From Thermothielavioides terrestris NRRL 8126 (taxonomy: Eukaryota > Ascomycota > Sordariomycetes > Sordariales > Chaetomiaceae), in NCBI RefSeq assembly GCF_000226115.1, contig NC_016457.1, forward strand, positions 9,672,001 through 9,736,000: a DNA stretch of 64,000 nucleotides. The letters run 5' to 3'. Made by a program: the position numbers and the translations under genes. The notes under the pieces were generated by a model. It was not told the origin of the DNA. It did no database searches and worked only from the letters and a program-made list of their open reading frames with translations. Position 1 is the stretch's first letter; every line of letters begins with the position of its first letter. This document shows, in pieces, positions 43,201-54,445 of this stretch.

Positions 43201-45660
43201 GCATTTAAAGGTTTATAGCTATAAGGCTTTCGCTATAACCAATATCGCTAAGAAAAAAGAAAGGCGCTTTAAACAGCTTTGACTAAGAGCCTAAATCAGC
43301 TACCTTATAGGATACAACTCCTCAAATATCTACTACATTTAGAACCTAGCTACCAACTAGGTAGTATATATATACAATATAATCTTTGACGAGAAGTAGC
43401 GTTTCCCTAGCAATAAGGAGAACCTAGTATAAGACCATGCCTAGGTAGACCTCAAAGAGCTAAAGCGCTAGCTCAATGCTAGGGGAGTAGATAACGCTAG
43501 TTAGCTAGACGATAGCGACCTTATACCTATAATAGAAGAAGAAGGTTCTACTAAGGCGTTTAGTACACCTTTAACAACTATCAAGGACCTAGAAGAGAGC
43601 TCAACTACTATAGAGGAAGTGTTAGATACAATTATAGTAAAAGGCGATACTATAGGCACTTTCTCTAAGTTCTAATATCCAACTCCTCTACCTACTCCGC
43701 TAAACGCCCTAAGTATAGCTATATTCCTAGGTATATATATACCTAGAGCCTCTAAGGGAGTATTTTAGCTATAGGAGGCCACCTTCAACGTAGGAACGCT
43801 AGGCCCTAGAGCTACTAAATATAGGTACCTAAGGAGGGTCCTCTGTATATAGGAAGAAAGAGAGGAACTTATTTAAAAGAGTAAAAAGAAGGCTAAGAAG
43901 GTGGATAAGGCCTTTAAAAAGGAAGATAACGTCGTTAAGAGGATTACCTAAGAGGAAGTCGATCGCCTATAGTAGGAAGGTAAGCTTGGAACTATCTACT
44001 AGTCGATACTTCTATCTATACTACAATAGTACTTTAAGCTCGAAAATCATTTGCTAGGCTAGTTGTTCTTAGAAGCTAAACGCAATTATCTCTAAAGCTA
44101 TAAAGTAATAAGCTCCTAGGAAGAGATTCGCTATAGCGATAAAGAGGTCTAAGGTAAGTAGATTCTAGACTATATATAGGTATATATCTATAAGTTCAAT
44201 AAGAGTAGACACTTTATTAAATATAAGGCAAGACTTATAGTATATAGTAATTAATAAAAGAAGAGGTTTACTAAGGAGAACTATATAGCTATACTCACTA
44301 TATAATCCTTTAGAACAGTGTTTACTACTATAGCGAGGTTCAACCTAGAGCTAAAGCAGTTCAATGTAGTCAATGCCTTTGTCAACGTAAAGATCGATAA
44401 GGACATTTATATAGAGATACTATATAGCTACTATAAGCTAGGAACTATCCTAAAGCTAAAGAAAGCGCTCTATAGCCTATAGAAATCTCTACTCCTTTAG
44501 TAGTAGGAGCTAATAGCTACTCTAAGGAAGCTAGGTTTCTAGGCTATTCTATAAGAGCCTTATATTATAACGAATAAAGGCATTATTATTTTCTTCTATA
44601 TAGACGATATCGTCTTTGCCTATTGTAAAGAGGATCAACATCAAGCTAACAAGGTGATTAGCTAGTTATAAAGAAAATATAAGTTTATAGAAGGAGATAA
44701 CCTCCTATAGTTTCTAGGTATAGAAGTTTATTGCAATTGTAAAAGCCGCCTAATCTAGCTTAGCTAAACTGTATATATCGAGAAGATTATAAGGCTAGCT
44801 TAGGAAAAGGGAGAACTAGAAACCCTAATAGTCAAAGGCGAATTACTCCTATACAACGATGTTACTAGCTATAGCTCTATTAGACTCTATTAAAGGAAAG
44901 TTGGCTCAATCCTATATATCGCTATAAATATATACCTAGACATTGCCTTTATAGCTTCTAAGTTTATACAGTTCAATTAGAACCTAGGTCCTAAACACTA
45001 TTATATAGCTAATCGAGTATTGCAATACCTTTATCGAATAAGGTACTAGGCCCTTTAATTAGAAGAAGGAGATATCCTAATTGTAGCTAGCGATACTAGC
45101 TTCGTAGATAATAGTATCGACTATAAGAGTTTATAAGGTTATACTATTATTCTATTCGATAGGCTAATTGTCTAGTAAGCTAGTAAATAGGATATAGTAA
45201 CTATATCAACTATAGAGGTAGAACTGTTGTCCCTTATATAAGTAGTAAAAGAAGGTATATTCCTTTAGCGTTTATTAGAGGTACTAGAGATCTATTTAAA
45301 TAATAAGATCCTATTGATCTAGTACGATAACAAATAGATAATCTAGCTAATCAACGCCAAGGTAGCTATACTATAGACGAAGTTGAAATACATTGATATT
45401 TATAACTATTGGCTATACTAGGAAGTGTAGAACAAGAGAGTCTATATAGAATATATACCTTTGAACTAGATACTAGCCAATAGCCTAACGAAGGCGTTAG
45501 AGCTAGAGCCCTATAAGAGATTTATAGAAATGCTTAATCTAGCCGATATCTAGGCCCTTATTAAGATATATACCTACTAGAAGGTATAGAAGGAAGAGAT
45601 ATAGAGCTAGAAGAAGGCTCTAGCTAAATAGAAGGTTCGCTTTACAATATAATATATAGG
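40212..45660 (+). pseudogene. gag-pol of copia element E2, destroyed by C-to-T changes
   Basis: Collinear with E1. The RT box is better preserved here: TATATAGACGATATCG near 44600 reads YIDDI, where E1 has YIDNI. Stops, mostly TAG and TAA, interrupt every domain. No coding potential left. Confidence 0.9.
41708..41898 (+). repeat. Minisatellite in the E2 pol linker, about three and a half units of 54 bp
   Basis: Units encode DAPKEGIAPKESIAPNVG-like repeats. The same position in E1 has fewer units, so copy number differs between the two elements. Confidence 0.8.
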
Positions 45661-45820
45661 ATTAAGTCGAGTAGGCGTATAAGGCTTGGTAGATTATAGC
45701 AATAACAGAAGGACCTTAATACTATAGAATTGCTAGACTAGGAAGGACGTAGTGTTAGGAATAGCGTTATAGTTTACTAGATTTAGTAGGTCGAAGCCGG
45801 AGGCTCGACCTAGGGGAGTG

Positions 45821-46029
45821 TGTCAGAACCGGCCTAGCCCAGGGCTCTAGGCCGGCCCACCGAGATTAGGATCTACCAGCTTAATGCCCAACTGCCACCT
45901 AAGACAGAGCTCCTGATCAAGGAGCTCTCCTACAATACAACAATATCAACACCACGATTGTCCCCAGTTGTGTGCTTTACCTGCATCGTGATAGCTTCAT
46001 CTTCCTGAGCCTGCGCAGTGGTTCCAACA
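45821..46029 (+). repeat. E2 3' LTR (209 bp)
   Basis: Its inner (left) half carries about seven C-to-T type changes (CCTAGCCCAGGGCTCTAGG). Its outer half is intact (CCTGCATCGTGATAG, CCTGAGCCTGCGCAG). TSD TAACC follows at 46030-46034. Confidence 0.95.
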
Positions 46030-46110
46030 TAACCCCCTCGCACACTTCCCCTAATCCCACGCCCTCAGCTGACAGCCAACCCACTCAGGGTCGCACCGTC
46101 ACTCCAAACA

Positions 46111-47144
46111 ATGGCCAATATCGACTTCGCCCACCTAGGGCGGACGTCAACCCAGCGCCGTGCGCAGGCAAGACCGTCCTGATCACCAGCGCAGCCAAGG
46201 GCCTTGGGCGGGCCATCGCTGTGTCCTACGCCAAAGCCGGCGCAAGCCGCATCGCCATCACAGCGCGCGGCGGCGCCTCAGAAACCCACGCCGCGGCGCA
46301 GCAGGCAGCCGCCGAGGCCGGGCGCGCCGACGTGCAGCTGCTCGTGCTCCCGCTCGACGTGACCTCGCGCGCGAGCGCGGAGGCGTGCGCGGCCGAGCTG
46401 CGCCGGCGCGGCGGCGGCTGGGAGCGCGTCGACGTGCTGGTCAACAACGCCGCGCACCTCGCGCCCTTCGAGCCCCCTGGCCGCGTCCGACCCGGATGCC
46501 TGGTGGCACACCTGGGAGGTCAACGTCCGCGGCGCGTACGAGGTCGCGCGGGCGTTCCTGCCGCTCGTGCTGGACAGCGCGGCAAAGACGGTGGTGAATG
46601 TTGTGTCGGCCGGCGCGTTGGCGCTGACGCCTGGTGCGAGCGCGTACCAGACGTCTAAGTTGGCGGTGGTGCGCCTCGGGGAGTATCTCATGGCGGACTA
46701 TGGGTCTCGGGTAGGTCCCGCGGCGCTTTTTGCTTGGACGTGTCTCGTTGTTAGAACGCTGGTTAATGGGGCGGGACTCATGATGCCGGTTAGGGATTGA
46801 TCGTGCATTCGGTCCACCCTGCCTCGGTCCCAACCGATCTCGCCAGGAACATGCCGGAAGAATTCGTGAAAGGTGAGCCCCAACTGCCTCCCTGAAGTCC
46901 GGCAAGCATGTGCTGCTAACACCGTTGGTGTGGTTACGTGCGCAACGTTGGTGTGGTTACGTGCGCAGTACTCTGCAACGACAAGCCCGAGCTCGCTGGC
47001 GACAGCATCGTCTATCTGACCAGCAAGCGGCGCGAATGGCTGGCGGGGAGGTACGTCGGTTGCACCTGGGATTTTCCCGAGCTGGAGAAGCGGGAGCAGG
47101 AAATCGTGGAACGGAACCTGCTTAAGCTCCAAATGAACTTTTGA
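46111..47144 (+). pseudogene. Short-chain dehydrogenase/reductase with two compensating frameshifts
   Basis: Exons 46111-46710, 46794-46872 and 46969-47144. Introns are 83 nt (GTAGGT...GTTAG) and 96 nt (GTGAGC...GCGCAG). It opens MANIDFAHL, then must shift frame before NPAPCAGKTVLITSAAKGLG and shift back within a run of five C near 46475 to reach LAASDPDAWWHTWEVNVRGA. NNAAH and YQTSK (catalytic Tyr and Lys) are kept. The cofactor motif has Ser for the first Gly (TSAAKGLG). The end (REWLAGRYVGCTWDFPELEK) is typical of fungal SDRs. Its 5' flank was replaced by E2, so it may no longer be transcribed. Sequencing errors at short homopolymers could mimic the frameshifts. Confidence 0.7.
46923..46968 (+). 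repeat. 23-bp tandem duplication ending at the second splice acceptor of the SDR
   Basis: Two copies of CGTTGGTGTGGTTACGTGCGCA plus one base. The first copy ends in A (CAA), the second in G (CAG), so only the second provides the acceptor used before exon 3. Confidence 0.85.
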
Positions 47145-47842
47145 TTGCGTCTAGAGCAGTTGCGCCGACGCAACGGCCCTTAGTCTGGTATCTGCGAGCC
47201 GCCGTGTTCGATGTTCCCCCGTTGCTAAGGGGCCCGTCGGCGATGCGCGACTTTGGGGCACCGTTAGTCCTTCGGATAATGGTGTCAACGTCCCTTTGAC
47301 AGCCCACACCGACACCGGGAAGGGAAGCAGGAGGATTACCAGGGTTATGGAAGTTGCAGTTCTTGATTGTTCTTGCAAAATGAATTCGCGAATCGGGAAG
47401 GCTGCCGCAGAGATGAAGCGTCAAAGGGAAAGGGGGGGGAAACGGCAGGCGGCTAATTCATGACGGAAGCAGCACAAAAGTATCCCTCTGCCCGGGCGTT
47501 GCAAGAACCTTACAGGCCATCCTGGATGCCTCATGAAATTTGATCACACCCTGCCGCAGTTAACAGAGGAATGGAAGAGTCTGGACTGCTGCAGGACTGC
47601 TACAGGACACGACCTTGCAGGCGCCAAGGGACGAAGCGGTTGCACATTCGCAGCCTCAACAGAGTGCTTACGGCTGGCAACGGTAGCAGCACTCAATTTG
47701 TATGGGCCTCTGATGGCCTCGACCCCAAGTGGCTCAAAGCCCGGCCCACAGCAGAATCACAATCACAACATCATATTCAACCATCACAACATGAAAACAA
47801 GACAGACCGTTCCTTCTCCGAGACAACCCCGCGATTCAGGTT
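47145..47842. other. Intergenic region between convergent genes
   Basis: Shared 3' region of the SDR (plus) and the cysteine-rich protein gene (minus). No supported feature. Confidence 0.45.
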
Positions 47843-48233
47843 CTAGTTGCAGAGCCCTCCATGCGAGCCAGCATCCTGCCAACATGTGTAGATGAACTTG
47901 GCCGGCTCGGTGACCGGATAGCACTGCCTCGGGCTCAGCGGCTGTCTCATCACCAGGGGATTCACAGAGGCCCAGGAAGGCCTACCTGGTCGCCAGACAT
48001 CTTGAGCTTCAGGTAAGTGGTGCAGGCGGCCTTGGTGGCGCTCTTGTCCTCCTTGCCGCTGGAATTCAGGCACTTGCATTCGTAGTTACCGGCCATAACG
48101 GCGCTGCGAGAATGAGTCAGCGTGGGTACTTAGAAGACGGACAGTCGGGAGGATGTTTGGTTCCCCTGGGATGCTCGTGACTTACGCCGCCACAGAGAGG
48201 AGAAGTAAGTGCCAGGACTGCGAGACGAGCCAT
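47843..48233 (-). CDS. Small secreted cysteine-rich protein; frame of exon 1 does not fit
   Basis: Likely exons 48186-48233, 47986-48103 and 47843-47923. Introns are 82 nt (GTAAGT, branch CGCTGACTC, TCGCAG) and 62 nt (GTAGGC, branch CGCTGAG, GGCAG). The mature part begins VMAGNYECKCLNSSGKEDKS and ends in KFIYTCWQDAGSHGGLCN, with six cysteines in the CxC...C...C...C...C order of small fungal secreted proteins. Exon 1 from ATG 48233 reads MARLAVLALTSPLCGG, but exon 2 needs a different phase. With one base fewer in exon 1 it would continue as a leucine-rich signal peptide. So there is either a one-base insertion, a sequencing error, or a start I have not found. Function unknown; effector-like or antimicrobial roles are only analogies. 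Confidence 0.5.
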
Positions 48234-50575
48234 GACGAGATAGTTTCGAGTGATGATGAGCGGTCCTGTGTCAGCGGTGGTTGGGATGATAGACGCTTGA
48301 TATGAGCACTGCTGCGAGAAGTGAAGCGCAGGGAACAGACTGCTTTATATCCCAGTGGGAGTAGCCTAGACTCCTAGAGCCCTGTAGTTGACCATTTGGG
48401 AAAGTATTGCGAGAGCTGTACCAGACAATTGTCTTCACAAGTCCGGTCGGGACACTACTTAGGCAGGGCACAGCGGTGTTGGTTTGAATATTGCTGTCGT
48501 GGCTGTTGTCCAACCGAGGCTCGCCGCTCAGGGTTGCAAAACCGCAAAGTAACCGATGCAAGGTTCTACTGTCTTGTCTTTAGCCACTTCAGCTCTGACT
48601 CTATGTCCGTTCATCGAGATACAAATGGGGTGATCAATCGGTCTGGACTACCAGAGGCGAGACAAGGCTTTCCAGAGGTGGCAGGTCGAACTGCTGGTGA
48701 TGTTTCCAGCCGTGTTCTTGCGCCGCAGCGGGAGGGGTTGTCGCCTGTCCGGGGGTGTCCATGTTCGGCTCCCCGCCGCCTCAGTTTATATTAATCTATT
48801 ATGAACGAGGCTGTGTGCTCACACCCCGGTTAGCAAGATTGACTAGAGTAACTCATAGTCCCCTTGGAGTAGACTCTGGCGTCTGCGTGTTTATGGGCGG
48901 AAAGGCGACATTGCTGCGCTGTCTGCTCCAAATTCTAAGAGCCTCATTCAATACCTCGCAATAAACTGGAAGCAGACTGAAGAGAAGAAGGGGCGGGACT
49001 GTCGCACGCGCCATCCTCGGACATCACCCACCGTCCAGTCCCCCTTCAGTCCCCTCTCATGCCGTTAACGACATCCTCCTCAACCCGAGCTCGAGGCCCA
49101 ACATGCTCCCACCCAAGTTCCTTCGTTTTCTCGGAGCTCCCCCACCAGCTTGTTCCCTGGGCAAGCAGAGAAGACTCAGCCAACCTGACAAAATCCAAGG
49201 TACCTTGTAGCGATGAGGAGTTCCTTTACATGGAGCTATGCCACTCTCCGGGTCAAGGCCGACCGCGCGAGGGGGGAACTGAAGGCTCTGAAACGGGGCT
49301 TGATCATGTTGCTGAAGAACAAGGCTCTGTAGACTGCTGAAATAAATACCTGCAGCGTTTTGCTTTCACTTTATCCTCCTTCGAAGGCCTTCCGGCCTCC
49401 CGAAGCCGGTACACCTAGATCATGACCCCTCACACCAATCTCCGTTCTGCTTCTCCCAAAGACATTTGCCGACCCATTAACAGTCGAACCCCCGCTCCCT
49501 CCTCATCGGTGCCGTCGAGATATTGCTTTATAATACCCGCAACGTGATTGGTACACCCGACCCAGACAATCGTTTGTCGTGTATGCACGGCAGTGCAAGT
49601 CCCTTGTTCTGGCACCTTTATCGTTTTCCAACAGTCTCATCATGCGCTGGGCTTCAATGTTAGCCTTCCTCTGCGCTGCCCCTTGCTTGATACATGGCAA
49701 CATCCTCCTGGCTCGCACTGCTTCCACCACTCACCAAGGTCCTGCCAACACGAGCAAGTATAATCCAAGATCTGCCACTGGCCTTGTTTGAAACCAGAAT
49801 CCGTGTTGCTCCCCACTGGCCTGTTGATGCTGAATGCTGAAACCAGGCTCGGCGGACATTGCTTATCGATGACACCGTGCACACTTGGGGGGGGGGGGGA
49901 AACCACACACTACCCATCCGCCGGTAGTAACCTCTCCACAGCAACATCCACATACACCTGTAGGACCCCCAACTCGGCCGTCGTCCTCGCCAGCGCGAAG
50001 CACCCGATACTGACAAGAGCACCCTTCACCCTGCAAGCCTCATAACTCGCCCAACAACAGAGCCTTCAACGACGGGCTCCCACGTGTCAGTGGTCACCGC
50101 GTGCTCATCACCAGCCCACGGGATCAGGCTTAGGAGCTTAGCCCGTCCAGGCTTAGATCAGCAGGGCTAGATTGACCTGTTGATAGCTTAGGGATGGACG
50201 GGCGGTGACTCAAGTCGCGGTCCGAGGCAGGATTGGCCAGGGCCAGGATTGGAAGTGTCAGTGCCCTCTGGTCTGGCTATCGCGATCTCTATCTCAGTGT
50301 GTGCTTCAGCTGTCGCTAACTTGGCAGGAACCGACTTTCATCGGACAAGAAGGTCGGACTTGATGTAGAGGGTCCCGCTATCCAAGAGTCTGCCCCTCGC
50401 CCGTAGTACATGACTGCGACTCCGCACGTGGTTTGCGCTAACGGACTCAATCTTTATGTGATCAGTCCCATCGCCGAGCTGCAAGGGCGCAGCGTGCAGC
50501 GGCCATGCAATCTTTGTCGTCCCACCGCCTTCATATCAGTCCTTCAGTCAAGTGAGGAACGATAGTCGCGCCGCT
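48234..50575. other. Long gene-poor region
   Basis: After the promoter of the cysteine-rich gene there are only short overlapping frames. A run of 12 G lies at 49889-49900. A short minus-strand stretch near 49920-50030 reads ALVSIGCFALARTTAELGVL and could be a relic, but I cannot assign it. Confidence 0.4.
48344..48350 (-). promoter_or_regulatory. TATA box of the cysteine-rich protein gene
   Basis: ATATAAA on the minus strand, about 110 bases upstream of the ATG at 48233. Confidence 0.5.
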
Positions 50576-50917
50576 CTATTCAGGATCAAGCTGAGGATTG
50601 TATTTGTCGATCCCGTCGATCGGGGCGTACTTCTCACACAAGTAGCACATGTCGTTGTATGCCCTTGTGTGTGATTATGCATGTTAGCAAGTGTGGGAGG
50701 CATGGACAAATTAATGCGTCTGGGAAGCAATTGGGGCTCGACTCACGTTTTCCTCAGCAAGCAGCCTGGATGGCCGGCCGAGTAGTTGATGGCTGCCTTC
50801 AGGCTGTACAGCCGAATGCGATCTTCGAAGTCCTCCTCTGGCTCTGCAGGCTCGTAGTGGATCCGGTAGTTCTCGATATACTCCTTCCGTCTCAAAACGG
50901 AACTAAACTCGCATCTC
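50576..50917 (-). pseudogene. 3' end of a fructosamine/ketosamine-3-kinase-like gene, cut off by copia E3
   Basis: The two last exons are intact: 50747-50917 (CEFSSVLRRKEYIENYRIHY, then EPAEPEEDFEDRIRLYSLKA) and 50576-50663 (AYNDMCYLCEKYAPIDGIDK to the stop), joined by an 83-nt intron (GTGAGT...ACAAG). An acceptor CCCCAAG with branch AACTAAC marks the upstream intron, but 120 bp further on lies the LTR of E3. The segment YIxNYxxHYxxxEPxEDFxDRxxLYSL is the usual C-terminal part of fungal fructosamine-kinase-family proteins, which repair glycated proteins. The catalytic part must lie beyond the insertion, outside the window, or be lost. Confidence 0.55.
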
Positions 50918-51038
50918 CTTGGGGATGGGTGCTGTTAGTTACTATTGCTACGCAGAGGGGGGTGTTCAGGTGATTGTAGGTGGTTCAAGCCCGTTTGTTT
51001 TGTGCTCCCGCGAACGGCATCGCCCGGCTTGGCACTTA

Positions 51039-51249
51039 TGTTGGAACCACTGCGCAGGCTCAAGAAGATGAAGCTGTCGCGATGCAGGCAATTCATACAA
51101 CTGGGATCAATCGTGGTGTTGATGATGTTGTATTGTGGGAGAGGGAGACTCCTCAGGAGCCCAGTCTTGGGCGGCATTTGGGCATCAAGCTAGTGGATCC
51201 TAATCTCGGTGGGCCGGCCCGGAGCCCCGGGCCCGGGCCGGTTCTGATA
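51039..51249 (-). repeat. E3 3' LTR (211 bp)
   Basis: Reverse complement of the E1/E2 LTR, GC-rich and with intact CpA sites. Its inner end has TATCAG instead of TGTCAG, and one arm of the inverted repeat has a small insertion. The adjoining interior turns AT-rich within tens of bases. Confidence 0.9.
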
Positions 51250-53630
51250 CACCCCCACTAGGTCGAGCCTCTGGCTTCAACCTGCTAAATCTAGTAATCT
51301 ATAAAGCTATTCCTAACACTACGCCCTTCCTCATCTAGTAATTCTATAGTGTTAAGGTCCTTCTATTATTGTTATAATCTATTAAGCTTTATACGCCTAC
51401 CTATCTTAATCCTATATATTATATTGTAAAACAAACCTTCTATTCGGCTAGAGCCTTCTTCTAGCCCTATATTTCTTTCTTCTATACCTCCTAGTAGGTA
51501 TATATCTCAATAAGGGCTTAGATATTAGCTAGATTAAGTATATCTATAAACTTCCTATAAAATTCTAGCTCTAGTACCTTTGTTAGTCTATTAGCTAGTA
51601 TCTAGTTTAATAGTATATATTTTATATAGACTCTTTTATTCTATACCTCCTAGCGTAGCTAGTAGTTATAAATGTTAATATATTTTAACTTCGTCTATAG
51701 TGTAGCTACCTCGACGTTGATTAGCCAAATTGTCTACTTATTATTGCACTAGATCAATAGGATCTTATTATCTAAGTAGATTTCTAATACCTTTAATAGG
51801 CGTTAAAGGAATATACCTTCTTTCGCTACCTATATAAGTACTAATCGCTCTGCCTCTATAGTCAATATAGTTACTATATCCTATTTACTAGCTTACTAGG
51901 CAATTAGCCTACTAAATAGGATAATAGTATAACCTTATAAGCTTTTATAGTTGATACTATTATTAGCGAAGCTAGTATCGTTAGCTACGATTAGGATATC
52001 TTCTCCTCCTAGTTAGAGGGCCTAGAACCTTATTCGATAGAGGTATTGTAATACTTAATTAGCTATATAATAGTGTTTAGGTCCTAGGTTCTAATTGAAC
52101 TATATAAACTTAGAGGCTATAAAGGCAATGTCTAGGCGTATATTTATAGCGGTATATAGGATTAAGCTGATCTTCCTTTAATAGAGGTCAATAGAGCTAT
52201 AGCTAGTAACATCGTTGTATAGGAGCAATTTGCCCTTGGCTATTAGAGTCTCTAGCTATCCCTTTTCTTAAGCTAACTTTACAATCTTCTTAATATATAT
52301 AGTCTAGCTAAGCTAGATTAAACGCTTCTTATAATTATAATAAACCTCTATACCTAGGAACTATAGAAGGTTATCTCCTCCTATAAGCTTGTATTTTCCT
52401 TGCAACTAGTTAATTACCTCGTTAGCTTAACATTGATCCTTCTTATAGTAGGTAAAGACGATATTATCTATATAGAAGAAGATAATAATGCTTTTGTTCG
52501 CTATAATATAGGGCTTTTATAGTATAGTCTAGAAACCTAGCTTCCTTAGGGTAGCCGTTAGCTCTCGTTACTAGAGGAGTAGAGATTTCTATAGGCTATA
52601 GAGCGCTTTCTTTAGTTTTAAGATAGTTCCTACTTTATAGTAGCTATATAACATCTCTATATAAATGTCTTTATCGATCTTCGTATTAACAAAGGCGTTA
52701 ACTACGTTGAACTGCTTTAGCTCTAGGTCGAACCTTGCTATAGTTGCAAGTACTATTTTAAAGGATCGTATAGTAAGTATAGCTATATAGTTCTCTATAG
52801 TAAACCTCTTCTTTTACTAATCACTATATACTACGAGCTTTGCTTTACATTTAACAAGGTACTTACTCTTATTAAACTTATAGATATATACCTATATATA
52901 GTCTAGGATCTACTTACCTTAGACCTATTAATTATTATAATGAATCTCTTTCTAAGAGCCTATTACTTTATAGCTTTAGAGATAATTGTATTTAGCTAAA
53001 AATAGCTAGCTTAGTAGATAATTTTTAAACTTAAAGTACTATCGTAGTATAGATAGGAGTATTAACTAGTAGATAGTTCTAAGTTTACCTTTTTACTATA
53101 GACGATCGACTTCCTCTTAGGTTATCCTTTTAACGCTACTATCTTCCTTTTTAATAGCCTTGTCTACCTTCTTAGCCTTCTTTTTACTCTTTTAGGCGAG
53201 CTTCTCTCTTTCTTCCTCTATATAGAGGATCCTCCTTAGGTACCTACGTTCGGTAGCTCTAGGGCCTAGCGTTCCTACGTTGAAGGCGGCTTCCTATAGC
53301 TAGAACGTTCCTTTAGAGGCTCTAGGCGGATATATACCTAGGAAGGCGGCCACGATTAGGGCGCTTAGCGGAGTAGGTAGAGGAGTCGGATATTAAAACT
53401 CTAGGAAGGTGCCTATAGCATCGCCTATTACTACAATTATACTTAATACCTCCTCTCTAGTAGTTAAGCTCTCTTCCAGATCCTCGAAGGTTGCTAAGGG
53501 CGTACTAAACGCCTCTATAGATTCTTCTTCTTCTACTATAGATATAAGGTCGTCGCTATCTAGCTAGCTAACGTTATCTACTCCCCTAGCGTTAAGCTAG
53601 CACTTTAGCTCTTTGAGGTCTACCTAGGTA

Positions 53631-53760
53631 AAGTCTTATACTAGGTCCTCCTTATTACTAAGGAAATGTTGCTTCTTATTAAAGATTATATTATATATAT
53701 ATATAAGTCTTATACTAGGTCCTCCTTATTACTAAGGAAATGTTGCTTCTTATTAAAGAT

Positions 53761-53778
<18 letters not shown>
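53631..53778. repeat. 74-bp tandem duplication in E3
   Basis: Two copies (53631-53704 and 53705-53778) starting AAGTCTTATACTAGGTCCTC, directly left of the point where the LINE interrupts E3. Confidence 0.9.

Positions 53779-53800
<22 letters not shown>
53766..53800. repeat. (TA)n microsatellite at the LINE 3' junction
   Basis: About 17 TA units, overlapping the end of the second 74-bp copy. It may be the 3' tail of the LINE or an expansion of the ATATATATA already present in the copia target. Confidence 0.85.
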
Positions 53801-53802
<2 letters not shown>

Positions 53803-54445
53803 CCTTTGCTACTAAAGGCAAGCGGTCCCTCTACCTATATATACTCTACTTATATACATTGTCTACGCTATGTTCCTACAATGTAACGCGAGCCTCTCTA
53901 ATTTCCCCTATCTAACTCGCTAGGACTTACCTTTCTAGCCTAGTAGCAACGGAGATATAGCGACCTATATAGCCTATTGTACGCTACTTGCTTATACAAA
54001 GCGCCCTAGCGCAAGTATTATAGTTGCTAGGCGCGCTATATACGTAAAGGGAGCGCTAGAGGCCGACCTTCCTACACCTCTTTATCCTTCTACGCCTATT
54101 GCCTACGTAGCTACTTATTAGAGGCCCCCCTATAGCGCTATCCTAGCTTTTATACGCCGCCTACATATTTTTAGAGCCTTTCGCCGCTCTCCTATATCCT
54201 ACCTCGCCTTCGACGTTTAGCTTAAGCGCTAGTCGGTACTCGTATAGGCGCCCAATGCGTATTAGCTACCTTATAAACATTTAGGCGCTTCTCCTACTCC
54301 TAAGTAGTGTAAGTAGTATATATTAGTCCTAGACGCTAGGCCTTCCTATAGCGACCGCTAGGTCCTTATAGTATATCGCTAGATAGGTAACAGTTTTAAG
54401 TGCTTTATTATAGCAGTATAGTAGTATAGGCGTATCTAGCACTTC

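Larger units (their letters stand above)
39925..46029 (+). mobile_element. Complete Ty1/copia retrotransposon E2, same family as E1, heavily mutated
   Basis: 209-bp LTRs at 39925-40133 and 45821-46029 are flanked by a perfect TAACC duplication. The interior aligns with E1 along its whole length (same gag, protease, integrase, RT and RNase H order) but carries more changes: TGG codons that survive in E1 (around 23888-23897) are TAG here. The LTRs differ by about 19 transitions. E2 sits 77 bp before the start codon of the SDR at 46111 and separates that gene from its original upstream DNA. Confidence 0.95.
51039..53800 (-). mobile_element. Ty1/copia element E3, 3' part (rest at 63204-63383 and beyond)
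   Basis: Minus-strand member of the E1/E2 family. It begins on the plus strand with its 3' LTR (51039-51249), then the polypurine tract, RNase H, RT and the linker region. At about 53800 the copia sequence breaks off in a TA repeat and resumes at 63204, where it aligns with E1 around 26760-26930. The gap is filled by a LINE that carries a gypsy element. The 5 bp left of the LTR are ACTTA; the matching copy should lie past the window. The interior is full of stops. Confidence 0.85.

Noticed and set aside
23544..46029. E1 and E2 as halves of one duplicated segment
   Set aside because: Each has its own 5-bp target duplication (CTAGG and TAACC) and different flanks, so they are separate insertions.
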